From assembly GCA_009693435.1 (NCBI GenBank), contig SHXF01000029.1, positions 1-44,799 of the forward strand: DNA of 44,799 nt, read 5' to 3'. A program made the translations under genes and the position numbers. Positions 1 to 9,498 of this stretch are shown piece after piece. The notes under the pieces were generated by a model. That model ran no database searches and was not told the DNA's origin. It saw only the letters and a list, made by a program, of their open reading frames with translations. The stretch comes from Betaproteobacteria bacterium (GTDB lineage: Bacteria > Pseudomonadota > Gammaproteobacteria > Burkholderiales > SG8-39). Numbering within the stretch: position 1 is the first letter of the stretch; each line of letters starts with the position of its first letter.

Positions 1-177
1 CCATATCTGAATCTTAACACACTAACCAGATAATCAGCTCAGCGAAAACTCGCCCTTTCGGGGATTCCTCAGCCCCCGGTCAGACCCTACAATCCCCTAT
101 CAATCAAACAGATGCCGGGTCCTCCAATTCCTTAGAGCGGAGTTATGGCCCTGACAACTTGATGAATTTCCGGGGGT
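1..177. other. non-coding left edge
   Basis: This stretch lies downstream of coaE, which is on the minus strand. I see no convincing reading frame on either strand. In many betaproteobacteria zapD follows coaE, but no zapD-like start is recognisable here. Short GC-rich self-complementary patches are present without a T-run that would make a clear terminator. Confidence 0.4.
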
Positions 178-795
178 TCAGGCCTGCGGGGGTGCGATTG
201 ACGCGAACTGCAGGTAACTGCGGTGCAGTGCATCGACCTGGGGTGTCAGTGCCGATTGCGGGCCGCCGTTGTCGATCACGTCGTCGGCGCAGGCGAGCCG
301 CGCCTCGCGCGATGCCTGGGTTGCCATGATCCTGAGAACTTCGGATTCGGCAAGTTTACTCCTCCGCATTACCCGCTCGACCTGCAGTTCCGCGGGGCAA
401 TCGACCACCAGCACCCGCTGGTAGCGTCCCGACCGGGCAAGGCCGAATTCGACCAGCAATGGCACCATGTGCACGACGTACGGGCTGGTGGCGGCGTCGA
501 TTTGTGCGCTGCTTTCGGCACGGATCAGCGGATGCAGGATGGCTTCGAGCCGGGCGCGGGCCTGCGGGTCCGTGAATGCGCGCGCGCGCATCCTGTCGCG
601 AGCCAGCGCACCCGATGCATCGATGAAATCCGCCCCGAAGCTGTCGCGGATTGCAGATATCGCCGCGCCGCCCGGTGCGGTCAGCTGATGGGCGATTGCG
701 TCCGCGTCTATCACGGCGATTGCGCGCGCGGCAAAGAGTTCGGCCACCGCGCTTTTTCCGCTGCCGATGCCGCCAGTCAGTCCGACCAGGTACAT
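178..795 (-). CDS. coaE: dephospho-CoA kinase
   Basis: A 205-residue cytosolic kinase that phosphorylates the 3'-hydroxyl of dephospho-CoA, the last step of coenzyme A synthesis. The P-loop GGIGSGKS is at residues 8-15, followed by the family's DAD motif near residue 30 and the LVEFGL segment in the middle of the protein. Length is normal for the family. It is the last gene of a minus-strand series after pilC and pilD, an arrangement common in beta- and gammaproteobacteria. The ATG at 793-795 gives the standard N-terminus. The 38-bp spacing from pilD suggests cotranscription. Confidence 0.97.
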   Translation of the reverse strand: MYLVGLTGGIGSGKSAVAELFAARAIAVIDADAIAHQLTAPGGAAISAIRDSFGADFIDASGALARDRMRARAFTDPQARARLEAILHPLIRAESSAQIDAATSPYVVHMVPLLVEFGLARSGRYQRVLVVDCPAELQVERVMRRSKLAESEVLRIMATQASREARLACADDVIDNGGPQSALTPQVDALHRSYLQFASIAPPQA

Positions 796-833
796 GTCAG
801 GTGTCCCCGCCGCCGCAGCAATTTACCGCGACA

Positions 834-1688
834 TCACAAGCGCATCAGATAGTGCTGGGTCAATTGCGGGCCCCAGAAAAATGCAACGATGCCCGCACCG
901 GCCAGATACGGACCGAAAGGAATCGGAACGTTGCGCCCGTGCCTCGCCAGCAGTATCAGGCCGACACCCACTATCGCGCCGATGAGCGAGGACATCAGGA
1001 TTACCAGCGGCAGCATCTGCCAGCCGCACCATGCGCCGATCGCGCCCAGCAGTTTGAAGTCGCCGAAGCCCATGCCTTCCTTGCCGGTGGCGAACTTGAA
1101 CAGCCAATAGACGCTCCATAGCGACAGGTAACCGGCCGCTGCGCCGATTACGGCCGATCGCAGATCAACGAAAGTACCGGGAATGTTGATCAGCAGGCCG
1201 AGCCAGAGCAGCGGCAACGTTATCCCGTCGGGCAGCAACTGCGTATCGAAATCGATTGCACTCAGCGCAAGCATGGACCACATGAAAACCATCGCGCCAA
1301 GGGCGGCGAGCGAGAATCCGAATTTCACGGCACACCACGCTGCGGCCAGCCCCGCCAGGATTTCTACCACCGGATAGCGCACGCCGATCCTTGACCGGCA
1401 TGCCGCGCAGCGGCCGCCCAGGAAGGCGTAGCTCAACACAGGTACGTTTTGTATCGCCGTGATGCCGTGCCCGCAGGACGGGCACCGCGAGCGAGGCAGC
1501 ACCAGGTCGAGGCGCTCCTGGGGGGCAACCTGCTCGCCGCGCAACTCCGCGCACTGAACCTGCCACTCGCGCTCCATCATCTTCGGCAGGCGGTGGATGA
1601 CAACGTTCAGGAACGAGCCCACGCACGCCCCGAGGATTCCGGCGATCCACGGGAAAACCGCAGGCTGGGCTGCCCACTCCATCAGCAT
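834..1688 (-). CDS. pilD: prepilin leader peptidase / N-methyltransferase PilD
   Basis: Inner-membrane aspartyl protease of 284 residues that cleaves the leader of type IV prepilins and type II secretion pseudopilins and N-methylates the new N-terminus. Visible features are the N-terminal GSFLNVVIHRLP signature, two CxxC pairs (CPSC and CAAC) forming the cytoplasmic zinc site of the methyltransferase domain, and the two catalytic aspartate regions, AIDFDTQLLPD and GMGFGDFK. Multiple hydrophobic helices follow. A second in-frame ATG lies two codons downstream, and no strong ribosome site decides between them. It lies 104 bp downstream of pilC in the same direction. Confidence 0.96.
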   Translation of the reverse strand: MLMEWAAQPAVFPWIAGILGACVGSFLNVVIHRLPKMMEREWQVQCAELRGEQVAPQERLDLVLPRSRCPSCGHGITAIQNVPVLSYAFLGGRCAACRSRIGVRYPVVEILAGLAAAWCAVKFGFSLAALGAMVFMWSMLALSAIDFDTQLLPDGITLPLLWLGLLINIPGTFVDLRSAVIGAAAGYLSLWSVYWLFKFATGKEGMGFGDFKLLGAIGAWCGWQMLPLVILMSSLIGAIVGVGLILLARHGRNVPIPFGPYLAGAGIVAFFWGPQLTQHYLMRL

Positions 1689-1792
1689 TGGAGCGCAAAC
1701 AGGCGGTAATAACTTTCCGATTCGTGGAAGGGCCGAATGCCGGGCGCGCGGCGCTTTTCCAACACCGATGCCCGCTTAAGCCGCAGCAGCCG

Positions 1793-3019
1793 TCAGACCG
1801 CCTGGCCCATCTTGAAAATCGGCAGGTACATGGCAATCACCATGCTGCCGATGAGGCCGCCGAGCACCACCATGATGAGGGGTTCCATCAATGAGGCCAG
1901 TGCTTCCACCGCGTCGTCCACTTCCTGCTCGAAGAAGTCGGCCACCTTGCCCAGCATCCCGTCGAGCGCGCCCGATTCCTCGCCGATCGACACCATCTGG
2001 ATCACCATGCTCGGAAACACGCCGGTAGCCTGCATGGCGACGGTCAGGCTCGAGCCGGTGCTGACCTCTCTCTGGATTTCCTTGGTGGCAAGCAGGTACA
2101 CGTAATTGCCCGCCGCGCCGCCCACGGAATCCAGCGCGTCGACCAGCGGCACGCCCGCGGCAAACATGGTGGACAAAGTCCGCGTCCACCGCGCGACTGT
2201 CGAAATCATGAGGAGGTGCCCGAATACGGGGAGTTTGAGCATCAGCCGGTCCATGGCAATCTGGACCGGAACCGAGCGCTTCCACAAATTCATGAAGCCG
2301 TAGAAAGCGCCGCCGATGCCGCCGAAGATGAGGTACCAGAACTTGACGAAGAAGTCCGATATGGCCATGACGATTAGCGTGGGGGCCGGCAGGTCCGCCC
2401 CGAATGCGGTGAACACCTGCTTGAACGATGGAATCACAAATATCATGATCACCGCGGTAACCACGAAAGCGACGACGATGATGGCGATCGGGTAAAAAAG
2501 CGCGGCTTTGATCTTGGATTTGATCGCGAGGGTCTTTTCCTTGTATATCGCGAGACGGTCGAGCAGCGCGTCCAGGATACCGGCCTGTTCGCCCGCGCTG
2601 ACCAGATTGCAGAACAGCGCGTCAAAATACATGGGATATTTGCGGAACGCCGTGGCGAGGGCGGAACCCGTCTCAACTTCAGTCTTGATCGCCATCAGCA
2701 GTCTGGCGACCGCGGGATTGTTGTGCCCCTTGCCGACGATGTCGAAAGCCTGCAGCAGCGGGACGCCTGCCTTCATCATGGTCGCAAGCTGGCGGGTGAA
2801 GAGGGAAATGTCCTTCTCGCTGACTTTACCGCCGCCTCCGATTTTCTGCTTTCTGATCTTGGATACCAGCACCCCCTGCCGGCGCAATTGGGCGTTGACG
2901 TGCGCTTCGCCGCCGGCGCGCATTTCGCCCTTCACGAGCTTGCCGGACTTGTCCTTGCCCTCCCACGTAAAGTTGATTTCCTTGACTTTGTTCTTGGCGG
3001 CTGCAGCAGCGGTTGCCAT
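1793..3019 (-). CDS. pilC: type IV pilus inner-membrane platform protein PilC
   Basis: A 408-residue GspF/PilC family protein, the inner-membrane platform that couples the assembly ATPase to pilin extraction. Two copies of the T2SSF domain are visible, each starting with a FTRQLATM- or ARWTRTLSTM-type motif followed by GVPL and an E-x-G-S-L-like stretch. Three long hydrophobic segments lie at about residues 175-200, 225-250 and near the C-terminus. A good GGGAG ribosome site precedes the ATG. Unusually, pilB, the assembly ATPase that normally lies just upstream of pilC, is missing: the next gene upstream is a CNNM/CBS protein. Confidence 0.96.
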   Translation of the reverse strand: MATAAAAAKNKVKEINFTWEGKDKSGKLVKGEMRAGGEAHVNAQLRRQGVLVSKIRKQKIGGGGKVSEKDISLFTRQLATMMKAGVPLLQAFDIVGKGHNNPAVARLLMAIKTEVETGSALATAFRKYPMYFDALFCNLVSAGEQAGILDALLDRLAIYKEKTLAIKSKIKAALFYPIAIIVVAFVVTAVIMIFVIPSFKQVFTAFGADLPAPTLIVMAISDFFVKFWYLIFGGIGGAFYGFMNLWKRSVPVQIAMDRLMLKLPVFGHLLMISTVARWTRTLSTMFAAGVPLVDALDSVGGAAGNYVYLLATKEIQREVSTGSSLTVAMQATGVFPSMVIQMVSIGEESGALDGMLGKVADFFEQEVDDAVEALASLMEPLIMVVLGGLIGSMVIAMYLPIFKMGQAV

Positions 3020-3248
3020 GGTTCAGTCTCCCAGCCCGTGAATGCACACGGTGACGTATTGCGGTGATTTCATGCCCATTTTCTGCGCGAATGGTGCGGC
3101 GTTTGCCGCTGCGGTTTTCGGTAGCGACGCGCGCGTCACATTCATGCCACGATAATGCATCGGTCCGGGGTTTTTGTAAAGTATCAAAAAACACGATTAA
3201 GTTACTGAAACTTAGGGTAAATAGCCTGAAAAAATCGGGTGGGATTCC

Positions 3249-4538
3249 CTAGGCAGCGTTAGTACATGCCTTCGCTTTCGGTTGAAACAGACGCACGGTC
3301 TTGATCAATCTGTCCTTGGTCTGCACGATTTCCATGGGCACCTCGCCGATCTTGAGGCCGATGCCGGCTTCGGGTATGTCGCGCAAGTGCTCGAGTATCA
3401 GTCCGTTGAGTGTTTTCGGTCCGTCGATCGGCAGCGACAGTCCGAGCTTCCGATTCAGTTCGCGCAGCGAACTGCCACCCTCGACGAGGGCGCTGCCGTC
3501 CTTGGCCCAGCCGAGTTTGCCGAACCGCACCGGTGCCGCCGTGGTGAATTCGCCGATGATTTCCTCGATGATGTCTTCCAGCGTGACCATGCCCAATAAT
3601 TCGCCGTACTCGTCCACCACGAGTGCGAGGCGCTGCCGGTTTTCCTGGAAATACTGCAATTGCGCGAACACCGGCGTGGCTGCCGGCACGTAATACGGTT
3701 CGTCGAGGATGGTTTCGATGGCCTCGCATCCGACATCGCCGCGCTGCAGGAGCGCGAGTGTCTTGCGCAAGTGCAGCAGGCCTACCACGTTGTTCGCTTC
3801 CCCGCGGCAAACCAGCAGGCGCGTGTAGTAGCTCGTTGAAATCTGCTCCATCACGCGTTCCATGGGCGCATCCAGGTCGATCGCTTCGATGCGGGCGCGC
3901 GGCGTCATCACGTCTTCGACGGTAATCCGGTCGAGGCCGAACAGATTGGTCAGGATGCTCTGATGCTGGTGCGGCAGCATGCGGCTGTGCTCGAGGACGA
4001 GGGAGCGCAGTTCCTCCATCGACAATCGTTCGCTTTCGCCGGGCGACCGGGGTTTGACACGCAGGATCGCCAGCAGCGCGGAGACAAACAGGTTGACAAA
4101 CCAGACCACCGGGTAGAGGACGCGCAACAGCGGCGCGAGCACGTAGGCGAGCGGCAGCGCAATGCGCTCCGGGTGGGAGGCCCCGATGATCTTTGGCGTG
4201 ATCTCGGAAAAAACCAGGATCAGGAACGTGACCGCGGCGGTGCCGATCCCGAGCGCGATGCGGTCTTCGCCGAACATTTCTATGGTGATCACCCCGACGA
4301 GCACCGCGGCGGCGCTGTTGACCAGGTTATTGCATAAAAGAATGACTCCGAGGAGGCGGTCGGTGCGTTCCAGCAACCCGGCCGTTTTCTTCGCCGCGCG
4401 ATTGCCCATGCGCACCATCGCCCGCAGGCGATAGCGGTTCAGCGCCATCATGCTGGTTTCGGCGAGGGAGAAAAAGCCCGAAAAGACCAGCAGAATAACG
4501 AGCAGCCACAGCTGCGCCGTTACGGAGATGTCGTCCAA
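3249..4538 (-). CDS. CNNM/CBS-domain (HlyC/CorC-type) membrane protein
   Basis: A 429-residue integral membrane protein. The N-terminal DUF21/CNNM transmembrane domain covers about residues 1-190 and contains SGFFSLAETSMMALNRY, the family signature. A pair of CBS domains follows at about 205-325 (VMTPRARIEAID; LVVDEYGELLGMVTLEDI) and a CorC/HlyC C-terminal domain from about 340. Family members are linked to Mg2+/Co2+ handling, but a direct transport role here is inference. The chosen start is a TTG (complement of 4536-4538), because it gives the family's usual MDDI N-terminus. In relatives this gene lies just upstream of pilB. Confidence 0.9.
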   Translation of the reverse strand: MDDISVTAQLWLLVILLVFSGFFSLAETSMMALNRYRLRAMVRMGNRAAKKTAGLLERTDRLLGVILLCNNLVNSAAAVLVGVITIEMFGEDRIALGIGTAAVTFLILVFSEITPKIIGASHPERIALPLAYVLAPLLRVLYPVVWFVNLFVSALLAILRVKPRSPGESERLSMEELRSLVLEHSRMLPHQHQSILTNLFGLDRITVEDVMTPRARIEAIDLDAPMERVMEQISTSYYTRLLVCRGEANNVVGLLHLRKTLALLQRGDVGCEAIETILDEPYYVPAATPVFAQLQYFQENRQRLALVVDEYGELLGMVTLEDIIEEIIGEFTTAAPVRFGKLGWAKDGSALVEGGSSLRELNRKLGLSLPIDGPKTLNGLILEHLRDIPEAGIGLKIGEVPMEIVQTKDRLIKTVRLFQPKAKACTNAA

Positions 4539-4616
4539 AGCGGAATGCTTGGGGTGACTAAGAGGCAGTCAGTATAGCGCAAGCGCCGTTTCTCGCCGCT
4601 TGATGGCGGGCGTGGC

Positions 4617-5456
4617 TCAGCCCAGACTGCGCTTGAGTATCACTTCCAGCACGAAGCGGCTGCCGACGTAGGCGAGCAAGAGCGCAACGAATCCGGCGAT
4701 GGTCCAGCGCAGTGCCGTGCGCCCGCGCCAGCCGTGGAAATACCGGCCCGACAGGAGCGCGGCGAAAATGACCCAGGAGAGCAGGGCAAACAACGTCTTG
4801 TGGTTGAACCTCAGGGCCGTTCCGAACAGCGTTTCGGAAAACACCGCCCCGGTGACGAGCGTCAGGGTGAGCAACGCGAAGCCCGCGGCAATCAGCCGGA
4901 ACAGCAGGGTCTCCATGGTCAGCAATGGCGGCAGCGCGCTGAATATGCCGGTGAGCGCGCCGCCGTGCAGCCGCCGTTCCAGCAGGGTCATCAGGAGCGC
5001 ATGCAGCGCGGCGATGGTGAAGAAACTGTAGGCGAGCATCGCCATGACGAGGTGAATGCGGAATTCGGTCGACTGAGTGGCCGAGGGCGAAAGAGCGAGT
5101 CCGGGAAAGAATGCCGGCAGCAGCGAGCACAACGCCGCCAGAGCGAGGATCGGGACCTGCATGCCTTCCAGTCTCAGGAACAGGCTTTCGATCCAGTAAA
5201 TCAGCACGCCCAGCCACATCATTACCGACAATGCCTGGCCGAATCCGAAGCGCAGCTCCGGCCCGCCGATCAGATCGGCGTAGATCAGCGCGGAGTGCGA
5301 AGCCAGCGGCGCGGCGATCGCCGTGCGTTCCCACAGCGCGAGTTTGGTGAGGGGCGCGCCGGATGAAAAATGCGTGCGCCAGCGCGTGCGCCAGAAGTGC
5401 AGCGAAAGGACCGCGTACAAAAGCGCAGTCATCGCGTGGAGTACAATGAGGGCCAT
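4617..5456 (-). CDS. cytochrome c assembly family protein (CcsA/YpjD-like)
   Basis: A 279-residue polytopic membrane protein with about eight hydrophobic helices. It matches the inner-membrane CcsA/YpjD family often found divergently beside ffh in proteobacteria. The conserved C-terminal part has RFNHKTLFALLSW followed by a further helix, and His residues in the helical region fit the heme-handling fold. The precise role in cytochrome c maturation is unproven for this short single-gene type. Only 68 bp separate its ATG from the divergent ffh start, so the two share one promoter region. Confidence 0.85.
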   Translation of the reverse strand: MALIVLHAMTALLYAVLSLHFWRTRWRTHFSSGAPLTKLALWERTAIAAPLASHSALIYADLIGGPELRFGFGQALSVMMWLGVLIYWIESLFLRLEGMQVPILALAALCSLLPAFFPGLALSPSATQSTEFRIHLVMAMLAYSFFTIAALHALLMTLLERRLHGGALTGIFSALPPLLTMETLLFRLIAAGFALLTLTLVTGAVFSETLFGTALRFNHKTLFALLSWVIFAALLSGRYFHGWRGRTALRWTIAGFVALLLAYVGSRFVLEVILKRSLG

Positions 5457-5524
5457 GCGCGGAGTTTAGCGAAATTTGCGCCTCGTGCCCCATCGGCATA
5501 CACACCCGGCCACTACAACACACT

Positions 5525-6874
5525 ATGCTGGACAATCTAACGCAGCGCCTCGCTCGCGTCGTCAAGACCATGCGCGGCGAGGCGCGCATCACCGAGTCGA
5601 ACATCCAGGAAGCGCTGCGGGAGATCCGCATGGCGCTGCTCGAGGCCGACGTCGCGTTGCCGGTAGTGCGGGATTTCATTGCGGCAGTGCGTGAAAAGGC
5701 GCTGGGCGAGGCTGTCGTCGGAAGCCTGACGCCCGGGCAGGCACTGGTTGGCGTGGTGCACCGCGAACTCACGGCGTTGATGGGCGGCGAGAATGCAGCG
5801 CTCAACCTTGCGACCACGCCGCCGGCGGTGCTGCTGCTGGCGGGCCTGCAGGGAGCGGGCAAGACAACGACCGCCGGCAAGCTGGCGAAACTGCTTATCG
5901 AAGACGGCCGCAGGAAGCCGTTGCTGGTTTCTTGCGATATATACCGGCCCGCTGCCATCGAACAGTTGAAGCTGCTGGCGGCGCAGGTGGGCGCCGCTTT
6001 CTTTCCTTCGACCCCGGACCAGAAGCCGGTGGATATTGCGCTGGCGGCGCTCGATTACGCCCGCAAGCATTACAACGACGTGCTCCTTGTCGACACCGCA
6101 GGCCGCCTCGCAATCGACGAGGCAATGATGCGCGAGATTGCGGAACTGCACGCCGCGCTTGCGCCGATAGAAACGCTGTTCGTGGTCGATTCGATGCAGG
6201 GCCAGGATGCGATCAACGTCGCCAGGGCTTTCAACGACGCCTTGCCGCTTACCGGAATCATCCTGACCAAGCTGGACGGCGACGCGCGCGGCGGCGCGGC
6301 GCTTTCGGTGCGTCACGTCACCGGCAAGCCGATCAAGTTCGCCGGCGTAAGCGAAAAGCTGAATGGCCTGGAGGCTTTTCACCCCGAGCGCATGGCCTCG
6401 CGGATACTGGGCATGGGCGATGTTGTTTCGCTGGTGGAGGAAGCCAGGAAAAGCATCGATCACGATGAGGCGAAGAAGCTCGCCGACAAGCTGAAGCGCG
6501 GCAAGGCCTTTGACCTGGATGACTTCAAGCAGCAGGTGGTGCAGATGCGCAAGATGGGCGGGATGTCGGCGCTTGTGGACAAGCTGCCGGCGCAACTCGC
6601 CCAGGCGGCGCAATCCTCACAGGTCGACGACAAGCAGATCCGTCGCATAGAGGGAATCATCAACTCGATGACGCCGAAGGAGCGCACCCGTTCCGAACTG
6701 ATCAAGGCTTCCCGCAAGCGGCGGATCGCGGCAGGTGCAGGGGTGCCGGTCCAGGAAGTCAACCGGTTGCTCAACCAGTTCGAGCAGATGCAAAAAATGA
6801 TGAAGCAGATGCAAAAGGGCGGACTTGCCCGGATGATGCGCGGAATGAAGGGCTTGATGCCCGGCGTCCGCTAG
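5525..6874 (+). CDS. ffh: signal recognition particle GTPase Ffh
   Basis: A 449-residue SRP54 homologue that binds signal peptides of nascent inner-membrane proteins together with 4.5S RNA and docks with FtsY. The N domain covers about residues 1-90. The G domain carries [16 protein letters not shown] near 107, DTAGR near 190 and [10 protein letters not shown] near 248. The methionine-rich M domain runs from about 328 to the end, with dense Met in the last 30 residues. Length is standard. It is followed by the rpsP operon with its own probable promoter. Confidence 0.98.
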   Translation: MLDNLTQRLARVVKTMRGEARITESNIQEALREIRMALLEADVALPVVRDFIAAVREKALGEAVVGSLTPGQALVGVVHRELTALMGGENAALNLATTPPAVLLLAGLQGAGKTTTAGKLAKLLIEDGRRKPLLVSCDIYRPAAIEQLKLLAAQVGAAFFPSTPDQKPVDIALAALDYARKHYNDVLLVDTAGRLAIDEAMMREIAELHAALAPIETLFVVDSMQGQDAINVARAFNDALPLTGIILTKLDGDARGGAALSVRHVTGKPIKFAGVSEKLNGLEAFHPERMASRILGMGDVVSLVEEARKSIDHDEAKKLADKLKRGKAFDLDDFKQQVVQMRKMGGMSALVDKLPAQLAQAAQSSQVDDKQIRRIEGIINSMTPKERTRSELIKASRKRRIAAGAGVPVQEVNRLLNQFEQMQKMMKQMQKGGLARMMRGMKGLMPGVR

Positions 6875-6937
6875 GACGCGCACCCCCCCGGCGGGCGGCC
6901 GGTATTGCCCGGGTCGGGCCGCAGTCCCAGAAAACCC

Positions 6938-6965
6938 TTGCCAATCAGCACCAAAACCGCATAAA
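6938..6965 (+). promoter_or_regulatory. candidate sigma70 promoter for rpsP operon
   Basis: TTGCCA at 6938-6943 matches five of six bases of the -35 consensus, and CATAAA at 6960-6965 matches four of six of the -10 after a 16-bp spacer. It lies in the 173-bp gap between ffh and rpsP, which also has GC-rich hairpin-prone sequence just after ffh. Not experimentally supported. Confidence 0.4.
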
Positions 6966-7047
6966 CTCGCTGTCTTTTTTCGCCCGGGCAGCGGATTCTC
7001 AAGTAGATCCTCCAGGCGGCCCATCCAATCGATTCGGGGAAACTTAT

Positions 7048-7335
7048 ATGGTCGTGATTCGTCTTTCACGCGGCGGCGCCAAGCATCGCCCCTTCTACAG
7101 CGTAGTGGTTGCCGATTCCCGCCAGCCCGTGAGCGGCCGCTTCATCGAGCGCGTCGGGTTCTACGATCCGAAGGCGCCGGCGGGCCGCGAAGCACTGCGC
7201 TTCGCGGTGGACAGGCTCAGCTATTGGCGCGGCCAAGGCGCAAAGATGACGCCCACCGTGGCCCGCCTGTTCAAGGGTTTTGGCTCCAAGGGACTGGTTG
7301 CCGGGGCCGGCGCGGCGCCTGCGTCGGCGGCCTGA
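7048..7335 (+). CDS. rpsP: 30S ribosomal protein S16
   Basis: A 95-residue ribosomal protein that binds 16S rRNA in the body of the 30S subunit. It opens with the family signature [20 protein letters not shown], followed by [10 protein letters not shown]. The last dozen residues are an Ala/Gly-rich tail, longer than the E. coli protein. A GGGGA ribosome site sits seven bases before the ATG. First gene of the conserved rpsP-rimM-trmD-rplS operon. Confidence 0.98.
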   Translation: MVVIRLSRGGAKHRPFYSVVVADSRQPVSGRFIERVGFYDPKAPAGREALRFAVDRLSYWRGQGAKMTPTVARLFKGFGSKGLVAGAGAAPASAA

Positions 7336-7435
7336 CCTCGACGGCTTTGTTCCGTTCACACGGAACGCCGTAATTGATCGGTTGCCCGTGGAACGCCAGC
7401 GTTAGCGGAAACCTCGGGTGGCAAGAGGGCAGCAC

Positions 7436-8020
7436 GTGGCAAGTCATCCGGGTGGGCCAGGTGAAGACGACGCGCGCGCGCGGGTGGGCGACGCGCAAGC
7501 GCGGGTGGTCATGGGGCGCGTGCTGGCCCCCTTTGGCGTCAAGGGATGGCTGAAAATCGAACCCTGGTCGGAGCGACCGAAACAATTGCTGGATCATTCA
7601 GTGTGGTGGCTGGGACGAAACGGAGACTGGCAAAGCATCAAGATTGCGCAGAGCGCGCAACACGGCGCTTGCCTGATCGCGCGGCTTGAGGGATGTGGCG
7701 ATCGCGACCAGGCGCTGGCGTGGCGCGGTTGCGAAGTGGCATTGCCCAGGCAGGCGTTGCCGGAAGCGGCAAAGGACGAGTACTACCAGGCGGATTTGAT
7801 AGGGCTAGTGGTAGTGAACCTCCGCGGCGAACGCCTCGGGCGGGTTGCGGGATTGTTTTCGAATGGCGCGCACGATGTAGTGCGGATTATGCCGGACCCG
7901 GTTCCGGGTGCTGCAGCGAAGGCGGCGGAGGAGCGGTTGGTGCCGTGGATCGCGACCGTGGTGTGCCATGTGGATGTCGCGGGACGGCAGATTGAAGTTG
8001 ATTGGGAGTTGGACTGGTGA
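7436..8020 (+). CDS. rimM: ribosome maturation factor RimM
   Basis: Assists late 30S assembly by binding S19. The RimM N-terminal barrel starts at [18 protein letters not shown], and the C-terminal PRC-barrel-like domain includes [10 protein letters not shown] and the terminal [16 protein letters not shown]. Start assignment is uncertain. GTG at 7436 has an AGAGGG ribosome site at 7424-7429 with good spacing and is used here. GTG at 7418 or ATG at 7511 are alternatives; the last would leave almost only the conserved domain. The stop overlaps the trmD start, indicating coupling. Confidence 0.93.
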   Translation: MASHPGGPGEDDARARVGDAQARVVMGRVLAPFGVKGWLKIEPWSERPKQLLDHSVWWLGRNGDWQSIKIAQSAQHGACLIARLEGCGDRDQALAWRGCEVALPRQALPEAAKDEYYQADLIGLVVVNLRGERLGRVAGLFSNGAHDVVRIMPDPVPGAAAKAAEERLVPWIATVVCHVDVAGRQIEVDWELDW

Positions 8021-8766
8021 TCCGGTTCGACTGCGTGACGTTGTTCCCCGAGATGTTCTCCGCGATCGGGGCCTCGGGAATCACGCGGCGCGCGCTTGAG
8101 CAGGGATTGTGGCAACTGGGTTTGTGGAACCCGCGTGATTTCACCAGCAATAACTACCGTACTGTGGATGACCGGCCCTACGGCGGCGGCCCCGGAATGG
8201 TGATGCTGGCCGATCCGCTGGACAAGGCAATAGTCGCGGCGCGAGAGGCTGCGCCGGGTGAGGCGAGGGTGGTGTACCTGTCGCCGCAGGGCGCGACCCT
8301 GGATCAGCGTACGGTGCTGAGGTACGCGGCGGAATCGAGGCTGATCCTCCTGTGCGGCCGATATGAAGGCGTGGACGAGCGCCTGATCCGCCGCAGCGTG
8401 GACGAGGAATTGTCGATAGGCGATTACGTGCTGTCGGGGGGCGAACTGGGCGCGATGGTGTTGATGGACGCGGTGGTGCGCCAGTTGCCCGGCGCGCTGG
8501 GCGACGATGCATCGGTGATCGACGAGTCGTTCGCGCAAGGGCTGCTGGATTGCCCGCAGTACACGCGGCCCGAGGTCTACTGCGGGGAAGCGGTGCCACC
8601 GGTGCTGATGTCGGGCCACCACGCGGAGATTGCGCGCTGGCGGCGCAAGCAGTCGCTGGGGCGGACCTGGTTGCGGCGGCCGGAGTTGTTGGGACGATGC
8701 ATACTGAGCGAGGCAGACGAGAAATTGCTGGTCGAGTTCAAGCGGGAACTGCCGGGCGGGCAGTAA
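8017..8766 (+). CDS. trmD: tRNA (guanine-N1-)-methyltransferase TrmD
   Basis: Makes m1G37 in tRNAs using S-adenosylmethionine and so prevents +1 frameshifting. The 249-residue protein starts with the usual [13 protein letters not shown] and shows the trefoil-knot SAM site: [25 protein letters not shown] and [20 protein letters not shown]. The GTG start overlaps the rimM stop in a GTGA arrangement, preceded by GGGAG at 8004-8008. A TTG five codons upstream is in frame but less likely. A 13-bp tandem array begins right at the stop codon. Confidence 0.97.
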   Translation: MIRFDCVTLFPEMFSAIGASGITRRALEQGLWQLGLWNPRDFTSNNYRTVDDRPYGGGPGMVMLADPLDKAIVAAREAAPGEARVVYLSPQGATLDQRTVLRYAAESRLILLCGRYEGVDERLIRRSVDEELSIGDYVLSGGELGAMVLMDAVVRQLPGALGDDASVIDESFAQGLLDCPQYTRPEVYCGEAVPPVLMSGHHAEIARWRRKQSLGRTWLRRPELLGRCILSEADEKLLVEFKRELPGGQ

Positions 8767-8838
8767 TGCGGGGCGGAAATGCAGGGCGGTAATGCAGGGC
8801 GGTGATGCGGGGCGGCAATGCAGGGCGGTGATGCGGGG
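8765..8838. repeat. 13-bp tandem array between trmD and rplS
   Basis: Nearly six copies of a 13-bp unit, consensus AATGCRGGGCGGT, lie head to tail. The first copy overlaps the trmD stop codon and the last partial copy ends about 87 bp before rplS. Units differ only at one or two positions (A/G in the sixth base, last base variable). The array sits inside the transcribed operon. Confidence 0.95.
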
Positions 8839-8925
8839 AAACGTACCAGAGATGCAATGTGCGACCATGCCGGCTTGGGCGCGGTTGCTGCGAAACAGTC
8901 AATCCGGGATTCGAAGGAGAAAACC

Positions 8926-9366
8926 ATGAACATAATTCAGAAAATCGAGCAGGAAGAAATCGCGCGGCTTGGCAGGAAACTGCCCAGTTTCGCGCCTGGC
9001 GACACGGTCATCGTCAACGTGAAGGTTGTCGAGGGCGAGCGCAAGCGCGTCCAGGCCTACGAAGGCGTGGTCATCGCCAAGAAAAATCGCGGACTCAATT
9101 CTTCTTTCACGGTGCGCAAGGTCTCGTCCGGCGAGGGCGTGGAGCGGACATTCCAGACGCACTCGCCGCTGATTGCGACGGTTGAAGTGAAACGCCGCGG
9201 CGACGTGCGCAGCGCCAAGCTCTATTACATGCGCCAGCGTTCCGGCAAGTCGGCGCGCATCCGCGAGAAAATCGTGGGCCGGGTCGAGCAGGCTGCACTG
9301 GTTGCCGAAGCCGCTACCGCAGCCGCCACAGCTTCCACCTCTCAAGCTGCACCCGCGCAGGAGTAA
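8926..9366 (+). CDS. rplS: 50S ribosomal protein L19
   Basis: A 146-residue protein at the 30S-50S interface. The start [11 protein letters not shown] and the core [18 protein letters not shown] and [21 protein letters not shown] are characteristic. An alanine-rich tail of about 30 residues extends past the usual end near residue 115. A strong AAGGAGA ribosome site is at 8914-8920. Last gene of the rpsP operon, followed by an intrinsic terminator. Confidence 0.98.
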   Translation: MNIIQKIEQEEIARLGRKLPSFAPGDTVIVNVKVVEGERKRVQAYEGVVIAKKNRGLNSSFTVRKVSSGEGVERTFQTHSPLIATVEVKRRGDVRSAKLYYMRQRSGKSARIREKIVGRVEQAALVAEAATAAATASTSQAAPAQE

Positions 9367-9370
9367 CGCA

Positions 9371-9398
9371 GAGCAGCAGCGCAAGAGCAGCAGCGCAA
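9371..9398. repeat. 14-bp direct repeat after rplS
   Basis: GAGCAGCAGCGCAA occurs twice in perfect tandem immediately downstream of the rplS stop and just before the terminator hairpin. Confidence 0.85.
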
Positions 9399-9403
9399 GA
9401 GAA

Positions 9404-9427
9404 GGGACGCGCGAGCGTCCTTTTTTT
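9404..9427 (+). terminator. intrinsic terminator of rpsP-rplS operon
   Basis: A stem GGACGC (9405-9410), loop GCGA, complementary GCGTCC (9415-9420) and an uninterrupted run of seven T (9421-9427). It is a textbook rho-independent terminator 38 bp after the rplS stop. Confidence 0.9.
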
Positions 9428-9498
9428 GCGGGACAAGAGTTCCTTCGGGGAACGGGGGAACGACTCCGAGGGGGGCGACTCCGTCTTGCCGGGTCATA

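Noticed and set aside
3020..3248. Decayed pilB remnant
   Set aside because: No Walker A/B or other pilB-like peptide was found in any frame of the gap.
4558..5958. Long minus-strand frame of 466 codons overlapping ccsA and ffh
   Set aside because: Low-complexity shadow in GC-rich DNA covering two well-supported genes in other frames.
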